NCBI GenBank assembly: GCA_016872875.1
Contig: VGYW01000062.1
Location: 1-27,456, forward strand
DNA from: Planctomycetota bacterium
Lineage (GTDB): Bacteria > Planctomycetota > PUPC01 > DSUN01
Length of the DNA stretch: 27,456 bases
Direction of reading: 5' to 3'
Shown: one piece after another, positions 22,139-27,456 of the stretch
How positions within the stretch are numbered: position 1 is the first letter of the stretch
Layout of the letters: each line of letters begins with the position of its first letter
Made by a program: the position numbers and the translations under genes
The notes under the pieces: generated by a model
Told to the model about the DNA's origin: nothing
Seen by the model: the letters and a program-made list of their open reading frames with translations, nothing else
The model's database searches: none

Positions 22139-24547
22139 CTAGTGCTCGATGACCTCTCCGATTCGGGGGCTGTCGGTGTCGAGGTGCATGGAGCGGAGAG
22201 CGTGGTTGACGTCGGGCCGGCGGCGCGGCTCCACGCCCCACTGGTCGGGCTTCCGCGGCTCGTACCAGTTCGTGTGTATCAGGCCGTAGAGGAGGTATGA
22301 GAGGCCGGTCTGGTTGTCCACGAAGGCGTCGAGGTGCTCGCTGCGGATCGCGTCGTCCAGCGGCCAGAGGTGGGAGGTCCAGACCGGCTCGTAGAGGTTC
22401 TCGTAGCCTGAGTTCACGAAGGCTTCGACCTGGCTGGGCCATCGCCAGGTGAAGCGGTAGTGGGGGGTCGGCTCGGTGTCGTCGTCGTTGCGGAGTTCGA
22501 GGAAGCCGGCCCTGGCGCTCGCGACGCCGACGTAGCCCCACTCGGGGTTGCGGAAGAGGGTGAGGGGGGTGCTCTGCTTGTCGAAGCGGCTCTTCCAGCA
22601 GCCGACGGTGAGTGCGTAGTAGAAGAAGTCCTCGCTGAGGCGGATGGGCGGGGCGTAGCGGAGGGAGGCCTCGGCAACGTCCTGAAGCTGCCAGGGCTTG
22701 ACCTGCTGGTAGAAGGGGTCGAAGGTGCGGTTGGGGTCGCGGGTCAGGGCGCCGCGGTCGGAGGCGCCGATGCGCACGGAGTCGTTCCGCCCGTCGCCGT
22801 CGTAGTCGTAGTTGGCGCGCTGGCTCCACTGGGGACGGGTCTGGTAGTAGTCCTGGGCGTTTGGCGCGCCCTGGGCTCCGTCGTACCATTCGGTCCAGAC
22901 GGGATAAGTGAAGTTGTTGGCTCGCGCCCACTGGTCGCGGTCGAGGAGAGCGTGGTGCCAGAAGCGGCGCAGGTCCTCCCTGATGAAGTAGGGCTTGCCG
23001 AGGCGGTACTGATATGTCCACTGGGTCTCTTCGCTCTCGGGGGTGTCGCAGTGGCGTTCGAGGAGCTGGCAGTCGCGGCACATCCTGTCGCGTTCGTTGC
23101 CGTCGGCGCTGGCGAACCACTTGCACAGGGTGTTCCCCGGCACGCGGTAGTTGATGCCCATGAGGCCGAAGATGGTGAGGAACTCGGGGTCGTTCTCCTC
23201 GATGGTGAAGCGGAGGCGGCGGGAGCCGCCGGGGGTGCGGATGTCTATGAACGCGTCAATCCGCACGCTGTCCTGGAGGAGCGTGACCCAGATGTTGGGC
23301 ATCTGGAAGACGTTTGGGATGAGGTAGGTGATGTCGCTGAGGTGGAGCTCGTTGGGGATGTTGAACCAGGTGTTTGGGCCGAGGTTGATGCGGGTGTCGA
23401 TCTGGACGGGTATTCTGACTCCGCCGATGGTGACGGAGTCGCGCTGGCCGGGGACGTCGTTCCACTGGGAGCCGTCCCACTGCTGGACGTTGCCGGTCTG
23501 GGGGTCGCGTCGGACGCCTGCGGAGCCTGAGCCGGCGGCTCCGGAGACGCTTATCCAGAAGCCGCCGCCCTGGCCCATGGGCCTGTAGGTCACGGAGTAG
23601 TCGTCGCTGGCCATGGCCACGGCCCAGCCGAGGCCGGGGAGGTACTGGGCGTCCACGTTCGTCGTCGTCGTGCCGCTGCGGTCCTGGGAGACGAGCTTGA
23701 GCTTGATGTGCTCGTCGCTCTCGCGGACGACCGTGATGTCCTCGGTGTCGGTCTTCACGCGATAGGTCTTCTCGTCAATCCGCTGGATTTCGTAGGTCCT
23801 GCGGGCGGTGTTGGTGATGAGCCAGTGGAAGGGGCCGAGTCGGCGGGCCTCGACGTAGAAGGGCGGGTCGTCGGTCCAGACGCGCCAGCCGACGTGTTGG
23901 CCGCCCTCCATGAGCTTGAGGATGTGGAGGTCGAACTGCACTCCGTTGGCGGGGAAGAAGTCAATGTCGGGGTAGAGGGCCACGGCCTCGATGCCGTGCT
24001 TGAGGGCGGTGCGCTCGATCTCCATCTTGACGAGCTCGGCGCAGGCGAGGGCCATGCCCCACTCCCAGCGCGCGAACATGTTCAACGTCCGCTCCACCTG
24101 GGGAATCCACTCCTGGGCGCGCGCGTAGGCCGCGTCGTACACGGCTACCGGGTCGCCCGGCATGTTCGGTGGGTCCGTGTCCCCGATGATGGGGGTGGGG
24201 CCATCCTGGCGGACCAGGTCGTCGGGCGGGAATGGCGGCCCCCAGCGGCTGAGGCCGGCCAGGACGCCCAGCATGGTGGTGTTCGCCGCGTAGCGGACGC
24301 CGTCGTAGTAGAACCAGGCCATGGCCTCGTTGAGGTATGCGACCTGGCTGATGACGTTGGCCTCGTAGAGGCAGCCCGCGTAGGCGCACTCGTCGGCCGC
24401 GTTCTGCACCTGGATGCGGGTGCTGGTGACCATGCCGGAGTCGGCGACGAAGATGACGGAGGCGGCGAGCATGAAGAGGGTGAGCGCGCCGAACACCATC
24501 GCCTGCCCCCGCTCATCCGCGGCCAACGACCGGAGCCTGTGTTTCAT
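22139..24547 (-). CDS. Large TadG-like pilus locus protein
   Basis: An 802-residue protein with a TadG/TadE-like N-terminus: RGQAMVFGALTLFMLAASVI (residues 13-32) is the membrane helix and VTSTRIQVQNAADECAYAG matches the conserved segment that follows in Flp-associated TadG proteins. The long exported part is unique to my eye. It holds a Cys-rich cluster (CKWFASADGNERDRMCRDC and a later Cys) near residue 490 and DYDGDGRND near 582, a DxDxDG calcium-binding loop as in dockerin/EF-hand repeats. It lacks a recognisable von Willebrand domain. The ATG at 24547 gives the membrane helix at the right place. It is probably surface or periplasmic and a pilus-associated adhesin or scaffold is possible. 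Confidence 0.72.
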   Translation of the reverse strand: MKHRLRSLAADERGQAMVFGALTLFMLAASVIFVADSGMVTSTRIQVQNAADECAYAGCLYEANVISQVAYLNEAMAWFYYDGVRYAANTTMLGVLAGLSRWGPPFPPDDLVRQDGPTPIIGDTDPPNMPGDPVAVYDAAYARAQEWIPQVERTLNMFARWEWGMALACAELVKMEIERTALKHGIEAVALYPDIDFFPANGVQFDLHILKLMEGGQHVGWRVWTDDPPFYVEARRLGPFHWLITNTARRTYEIQRIDEKTYRVKTDTEDITVVRESDEHIKLKLVSQDRSGTTTTNVDAQYLPGLGWAVAMASDDYSVTYRPMGQGGGFWISVSGAAGSGSAGVRRDPQTGNVQQWDGSQWNDVPGQRDSVTIGGVRIPVQIDTRINLGPNTWFNIPNELHLSDITYLIPNVFQMPNIWVTLLQDSVRIDAFIDIRTPGGSRRLRFTIEENDPEFLTIFGLMGINYRVPGNTLCKWFASADGNERDRMCRDCQLLERHCDTPESEETQWTYQYRLGKPYFIREDLRRFWHHALLDRDQWARANNFTYPVWTEWYDGAQGAPNAQDYYQTRPQWSQRANYDYDGDGRNDSVRIGASDRGALTRDPNRTFDPFYQQVKPWQLQDVAEASLRYAPPIRLSEDFFYYALTVGCWKSRFDKQSTPLTLFRNPEWGYVGVASARAGFLELRNDDDTEPTPHYRFTWRWPSQVEAFVNSGYENLYEPVWTSHLWPLDDAIRSEHLDAFVDNQTGLSYLLYGLIHTNWYEPRKPDQWGVEPRRRPDVNHALRSMHLDTDSPRIGEVIEH

Positions 24548-24576
24548 GGGCAGCTCGCCTTCCTGGCAATCCAAGT

Positions 24577-24628
24577 CAAAAGGCAAAAGGCAAAAATTGA
24601 AAATCAAAAATCAAAAATCGAAAATCCC
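24577..24628. repeat. AAAGGCAAAAGGC / AAAATCAAAAATC word tract
   Basis: An A-rich tract of iterated AAAAGGCAAAAGGC followed by AAAATCAAAAATCAAAAATC occupies the gap between the tadE stop and the TadG-like start. It is strikingly AT-rich compared with its GC-rich surroundings. Confidence 0.7.
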
Positions 24629-25203
24629 TAGTTCCCCGAGCCAGAGGAGACATCGGGAATGACCTCGTGGCCCGTGACGCCCCGCAGGTCGCCATCCCAG
24701 GGCTGCGGGATGGTGACGGTCTGGGTGAGGGGCTTGTGGACGACGCCGCGCGGGCCGAGCTTCACGATGCGGCCCCAGATGGGGTGCCAGTCCCGGAACG
24801 GCGTGGCGTTGACGAATGGGAAGATGAGCTCGAAGTCGTGCGTGACCTCCGCCGTCACCGCCTTGTCGCCGTCGTCGAGGGCGTTGGTCACGGCCACGTG
24901 GGTCTTGACCTGGGACTGCGGAGAGCGCGGGAGGTTTCCGCGCCCTGGGATGAAGATGGGCGCGCCGGAGGCGGTGGTGCAGTTGGAGCCCGCGATTGGG
25001 CTGCACACGATATGGGCCGCGCGCTCGGGGTCCTCGCCCACCAGCGTCGCGCGGGCCGCGGCGTGGGCCGCGTAGTTCACCACCTGCTTCGCCACCGCGA
25101 GCAGGCAGAACTGCATGATGGCCAGGGTGATCAGCATCTGGATGGGGAAGGCGATGGCCGTCTCCACCAGAACCTGGCCCTGCTCGTCGCGCAGACTACG
25201 CAT
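24628..25203 (-). CDS. tadE: TadE-like pseudopilin
   Basis: A 191-residue TadE-like protein. EQG followed by QVLVETAIAFPIQMLITLAI shows a prepilin-type site (Gly at -1, Glu at +5) and membrane helix, near residues 8-30; KQVVNYAAHAAARA matches the conserved segment after the helix. The periplasmic part contains an unusual pair of cysteines (VCSPIAGSNC) and ends in a Gly/Ser tail. ATG 25203 is chosen since the upstream ATG 25287 would translate a CATTCATCC-type repeat. TadE proteins are minor pseudopilins needed for Flp pilus formation and are processed by the neighbouring prepilin peptidase. Confidence 0.82.
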   Translation of the reverse strand: MRSLRDEQGQVLVETAIAFPIQMLITLAIMQFCLLAVAKQVVNYAAHAAARATLVGEDPERAAHIVCSPIAGSNCTTASGAPIFIPGRGNLPRSPQSQVKTHVAVTNALDDGDKAVTAEVTHDFELIFPFVNATPFRDWHPIWGRIVKLGPRGVVHKPLTQTVTIPQPWDGDLRGVTGHEVIPDVSSGSGN

Positions 25204-25224
25204 TGGCCGCAACGCTCCGTGGAG

Positions 25225-25320
25225 AGGATGTATGGATGATTGGATGGGTGGATGAATGTCAGAACTCTCGCGCTTCCTCTCTTTCATTCATCCATTCATC
25301 CATTCATCCATTCATCCTCC
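25225..25320. repeat. Inverted repeat of GGATGAATG-type words (copy 2)
   Basis: The left arm (GGATGTATGGATGATTGG, then ATGGGTGGATGAATG) pairs with the right arm (CATTCATCCATTCATCCATT and continuing). It lies between tadE and cpaA, and its right end runs into the last codons and stop of cpaA. Related to 4841-4913. Confidence 0.85.
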
Positions 25321-25926
25321 TCCGAACACCCCGGCCCGGACAAGCCACACCCAGAGCGTGCCGACGCTGATGGCGAAGCAATAGGGCACGGTCAGCCGCG
25401 CAGGGTTTTCGCCCTCCTGGGCTTTCACAGCCTTGCCCGGCCGCACGAGAGCGACCAGGGAGCCGCGCAGCCCACGCGCGAGCTGGCCCTTCCAGACGAG
25501 CATGCCGAGCGCCAGCACCCCGCCCACGAGCCCCGAGGCCACGATGGCCAGGAGCGCGAAGTACCAACCCTTCAGGGCGCCGATGGCCACCGCCAGCTTC
25601 ACGTCGGCGGCGCCGAACGCCCCATGCAGAAAGAACAGCCCGAAGACGCCGCCGGCCAGGACGATGCCCATCACGCTGTCGAGGAGGCAGAAGCCCTGCC
25701 TCGGGCCGCCGGCCTCCGGGCTGCCCGCGAGCGCAGAGGCGCTCGGAAGCGTCTGCGACAGGCCGCCCGCCCCGCCAATGACGATGGCCAGCATCAGTCC
25801 CAGCAGCGTGGCCGGGACGGTCATCCAGTTGTAAACCTTGCCCGACGCCAGGTCCGTGTACGCAGCCGCGACGATGAGCGCGAGCAGGAGCAGCTCGCGC
25901 GCCACGTCGAAGTAGTAGGTCAGCAC
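25312..25926 (-). CDS. cpaA: Prepilin peptidase CpaA/TadV (A24 family)
   Basis: A 204-residue polytopic aspartyl protease that cleaves Flp prepilins and TadE-type pseudopilins. The catalytic aspartates are in YTDLASGKVYNW (about residue 22) and GAADVKLAVAIGALKG (about residue 110), matching the YxD and GxxDxK motifs of A24A peptidases. Hydrophobic segments flank both. The start is GTG 25926 just before LTYYFDVARELLLLAL; the longer frame from 25998 translates a BIME-like repeat. An extra hydrophilic loop (GSPEAGGPRQ) sits before the second catalytic segment. It lies between the two pilin genes and tadE. Confidence 0.9.
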   Translation of the reverse strand: MLTYYFDVARELLLLALIVAAAYTDLASGKVYNWMTVPATLLGLMLAIVIGGAGGLSQTLPSASALAGSPEAGGPRQGFCLLDSVMGIVLAGGVFGLFFLHGAFGAADVKLAVAIGALKGWYFALLAIVASGLVGGVLALGMLVWKGQLARGLRGSLVALVRPGKAVKAQEGENPARLTVPYCFAISVGTLWVWLVRAGVFGGG

Positions 25927-25948
25927 GGCCTGCGTCCCCAGAGGCCAA

Positions 25949-26026
25949 GTTCGTAGTGCGGGCTTCAGCCCGTGTCCTCGCGCACTCCCGCGAACCAAAG
26001 GGACGGCCTGAAGGCCGCACTACGAA
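25949..26026. repeat. BIME-like pair of REP elements with GTAG feet (copy 2)
   Basis: GTTCGTAGTGCGGGCTTCAG and the facing CCTGAAGGCCGCACTACGAA plus C are two REP-like hairpins with GTAG feet in opposite orientation, separated by about 30 bp. The arms closely match those of 20040-20091. Confidence 0.85.
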
Positions 26027-26132
26027 CGCGGACCCCCGCAACGGGAACTGGGTACAGTCTCCCGGGCGGTCCTCCAGACCGGACCCCAAACTCCGGGCGG
26101 GCCGAAGCCGCGCTCACCTCAGCGTGACGATG

Positions 26133-26152
26133 GCGGCGGCTGTGGCCGCCGC
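26133..26152 (-). terminator. GC-rich hairpin just after flp1
   Basis: GCGGCGGC (26133-26140) and GCCGCCGC (26145-26152) form an 8-bp stem eight bases past the flp1 stop on the reverse strand. There is no T-tract, so it is more likely an mRNA-stabilising or attenuating hairpin that allows pilin genes to be expressed above the assembly genes. Confidence 0.4.
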
Positions 26153-26159
26153 GCCGCCG

Positions 26160-26402
26160 TCACTGGCTGTCCTTCAGGTCGGTGAGGCTCTTCCGCACGT
26201 TGCCCGCGGCGCTGTCCGTGATGCCAGAATCCAGCGTGGCATCGGTGTCGCCGCCCAGGCGCTCGGTCGAGACCCGGAACAGGTCGCGGATCTGGTTCCC
26301 GAAGACCGTGATGATGCCAATCGAGAGCACCGCGACCAGGACCACGATCAGGATGTACTCGGTCGTGGACTGGCCTCTCCGACTGGAACGTCCCAAGAGC
26401 AT
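26160..26402 (-). CDS. flp: Flp-type IVb pilin (major pilin candidate)
   Basis: An 80-residue Flp prepilin. The leader MLLGRSSRRG ends at the processing Gly, followed by QSTTEYILIVVLVAVLSIGI with Glu at +5 and Tyr at +6, the Flp signature recognised by TadV/CpaA. The hydrophobic helix builds the pilus core. The polar tail (about 45 residues) is longer than in the shortest Flp pilins. GGAGG lies six bases before the ATG. It follows a second pilin gene after 30 bp in the same operon and is the better match to the consensus. Confidence 0.92.
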   Translation of the reverse strand: MLLGRSSRRGQSTTEYILIVVLVAVLSIGIITVFGNQIRDLFRVSTERLGGDTDATLDSGITDSAAGNVRKSLTDLKDSQ

Positions 26403-26432
26403 GCACTGCCTCCTAGCAAAGGGATGGGACTC

Positions 26433-26621
26433 CTACGGGATGGGCAAACAGACCACAGAGGTGATTTCCTGGTAGTGGGCGGAGAGTCCGCTGAGGACCA
26501 TCGCCGAGATGCCGATGAGGAGCGCGACGACGATGGAGACGACGAGCGCGTATTCTGCCGTCACCTGGGCCGCCTCGCCCAGCAGGAAGCGGCGCAAGCG
26601 CTCTGCCGCGCGCCTGAGCAT
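26433..26621 (-). CDS. Second Flp-like pilin with unusual processing site
   Basis: A 62-residue Flp-like pilin, first gene of the Tad operon. AAQVTAEYALVVSIVVALLI has the Glu+5/Tyr+6 pair and hydrophobic helix, but the residue before the predicted mature Gln is Ala rather than the usual Gly (the nearest Gly is at -4). The start is ATG 26621 with AAGGA six bases upstream; a TTG at 26645 also lies in frame. The leader is basic (RRAAERLRRF). Only about 15 residues follow the helix. A strong promoter lies just upstream. Whether it is cleaved by CpaA is open; it may be a minor or non-processed pilin. Confidence 0.85.
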   Translation of the reverse strand: MLRRAAERLRRFLLGEAAQVTAEYALVVSIVVALLIGISAMVLSGLSAHYQEITSVVCLPIP

Positions 26622-26676
26622 GACTTGTCCTTGCTTGGCCAGCAACAGCAGACCGGCGCATTCAGCACACTACCTT

Positions 26677-26704
26677 AGTATACCCTTTGTTACAGCCGTG
26701 TCAA
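26677..26704 (-). promoter_or_regulatory. Strong promoter of the Tad pilus operon
   Basis: On the reverse strand, a perfect TTGACA (26704-26699), a 16-nt spacer and TATACT (26682-26677), placing the start of transcription about 50 bp before ATG 26621. This is the best promoter match in the window and precedes the pilin genes. Confidence 0.7.
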
Positions 26705-26896
26705 GTGGTTATTCGTCGCCAATTTGTGGTTTTGTGGCGGGCTGGCCGCGGCCGGCCGTCCTCGTCGTCGTCGTCGAGTCCGATTGCCCTCTCCCCCATC
26801 AGGGGATTCGACGACGAGGGCGACGAGGACGATGACGACAACGACGACGATTGGGGGGCCCAAGCTCAGGGTCAAGACCCGGCGGCAGTAAGCCAC
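26705..26896. other. Gene-free interval between divergent promoters
   Basis: The 350-bp gap between the pilin operon and the last gene (26646-26995) has a promoter at each end. In the middle are a GC palindrome (GGCCGCGGCC, 26744-26753), the TCCTCG-type inverted repeat (26757-26853) and a small GGTC...GACC pairing. I see no coding frame. Confidence 0.6.
26757..26853. repeat. Inverted repeat of iterated TCCTCG/TCGTCG words (copy 3)
   Basis: The left arm (CGTCCTCGTCGTCGTCGTCG) faces a right arm of ATTCGACGACGAGGGCGACG, continuing AGGACGATGACGACAACG. It sits between the divergent pilin-operon promoter and the next promoter, like copy 1 at 5878-5968. Its words have shifted from TCCTCG toward TCGTCG. 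Confidence 0.8.
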
Positions 26897-26925
26897 TTGA
26901 CGGCGCGTGGGGCGTGCGCTAGACT
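26897..26925 (+). promoter_or_regulatory. Promoter for the proline-rich protein gene
   Basis: TTGACG (26897-26902), a 17-nt spacer and TAGACT (26920-26925), about 70 bp before the GTG start. Confidence 0.55.
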
Positions 26926-26995
26926 TGATGAGTGTTCAACCGTTCTTCGTAGCCCCCTGCGAACGCCGCCCCTACTGACACATGGGAGAAGCGTT

Positions 26996-27456
26996 GTGAA
27001 GAAAGCCTTGTGCCTTGTAGCCTGCCTGGTGCCCCTGGCGGTCTGCCTCTCCACCTGCATTCAGCCGCGCCCGATGCCCGAGGCGCTCGACCCGGCCCTG
27101 GTCGAGGCCGAAATCCTCAAGGCCAAGGGCATCGAGCTGGCGAAAGCCGAGCCGCCGAAGGAACCCCTGCCCCCAACCCCCGGAACCATCAAGGAGTCCC
27201 CGAAAGAGACAGTTGCGATTGCGGAGCCTGCCAAGGAACCTGCCGTTCCGCGTCCCCAGCCGCCCAAAGTCGAACCTGTTCCCCCCAAGCCCGAACCGCC
27301 CAAAGTCGAGCCTGTCCCGCCGAAGCCCGAGCCGCCGAAGCCGGAGCCGCCAAAGGTGGAGCCAGCTCCCCCCAAGCCGGAGCCCCCAAAGCCAGAACCG
27401 CCAAAGCCGGAGCCGCCAAAAGTGGAGCCTGTCCCGCCGAAGCCCGAGCCGCCAAA
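26996..27456 (+). CDS. Proline-rich exported protein, 3' end outside the window
   Basis: An open frame from GTG 26996 runs off the window end (153 codons seen). GGGAGAA (26984-26990) is five bases upstream. Residues 1-22 are a signal sequence (KKALCLVACLVPLAVCLSTC) with a weak lipobox ending LSTC, so it may be a lipoprotein. After a short helical stretch come imperfect repeats of PPKPEPPKVEPVP, a TonB-like rigid, alternately charged proline-rich region that could span the periplasm or cell wall. The function resides in the unseen C-terminus. The repeat is coding and is biased toward CCG/CCC codons like its neighbours. Confidence 0.75.
   Translation, partial: MKKALCLVACLVPLAVCLSTCIQPRPMPEALDPALVEAEILKAKGIELAKAEPPKEPLPPTPGTIKESPKETVAIAEPAKEPAVPRPQPPKVEPVPPKPEPPKVEPVPPKPEPPKPEPPKVEPAPPKPEPPKPEPPKPEPPKVEPVPPKPEPP

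Noticed and set aside
22460..23530. A 356-codon open frame on the plus strand opposite the TadG-like gene
   Set aside because: Val/Gly/Glu-rich low-complexity shadow of a gene in a consistent operon.

Overview
The window is GC-rich and gene-dense and probably comes from an uncultured Planctomycetota (or related PVC-group) bacterium. I infer this from tandem xylose-isomerase-like TIM-barrel genes (one with a Tat leader), an FHA-CpaF fusion ATPase, a membrane-fused spermidine-synthase-like protein, HEPN/MNT modules and abundant palindromic intergenic repeats. No rRNA or tRNA is present to settle taxonomy.

Layout. 1-2300: two paralogous sugar isomerase/epimerase-like genes separated by a 9-bp tandem repeat, then a reverse-strand MNT nucleotidyltransferase whose HepT partner survives only as an N-terminal stub. 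2410-4834: nadD, a mannitol-1-phosphate dehydrogenase-like gene and a small exported protein, in one direction. 4950-5798 (reverse): a secreted protein with two CAP-like domains. 6028-9102: a RimI-like acetyltransferase, ndk, hemB and an intact MNT/HepT pair. 9138-10705 (reverse): a corrinoid adenosyltransferase and a pterin-binding methyltransferase, suggesting shared corrinoid/one-carbon metabolism. 10900-15672: an antitoxin with a nonsense-disrupted MazF toxin, a large exported beta-propeller protein and a membrane-fused spermidine-synthase-like protein. 15673-15956: no gene, but a consensus promoter followed by nested hairpins (candidate ncRNA). 15957-17270 (reverse): a PAS histidine kinase. 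17429-26621 (reverse): a Tad/Flp (type IVc) pilus locus in transcription order flp2, flp1, cpaA/tadV, tadE, a large TadG-like gene, a second tadE-like gene, an unknown membrane protein, cpaB and FHA-cpaF. tadB, tadC, the secretin and cpaE/tadZ are not in the window. 26996-end: start of a proline-rich exported protein, cut by the window edge.

The most unusual feature is the repeat landscape. Nearly every larger gap holds an inverted repeat whose arms are built from an iterated short word, with a different word at different sites but the same design. REP-like hairpins with a GTAG foot occur singly and as facing pairs. Two palindromic elements sit inside essential genes in multiples of three bases: an 81-bp element with 27-bp perfect arms adds about 22 residues to HemB, and a 24-bp REP-like hairpin adds 8 residues to NadD. 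A sister copy of the latter lies between a Shine-Dalgarno sequence and the start codon of the next gene. This resembles, in concept, the Rickettsia palindromic elements.

Promoters below are matches to the sigma-70 consensus read by eye; all functions are inferred from motifs and family knowledge without database searches.
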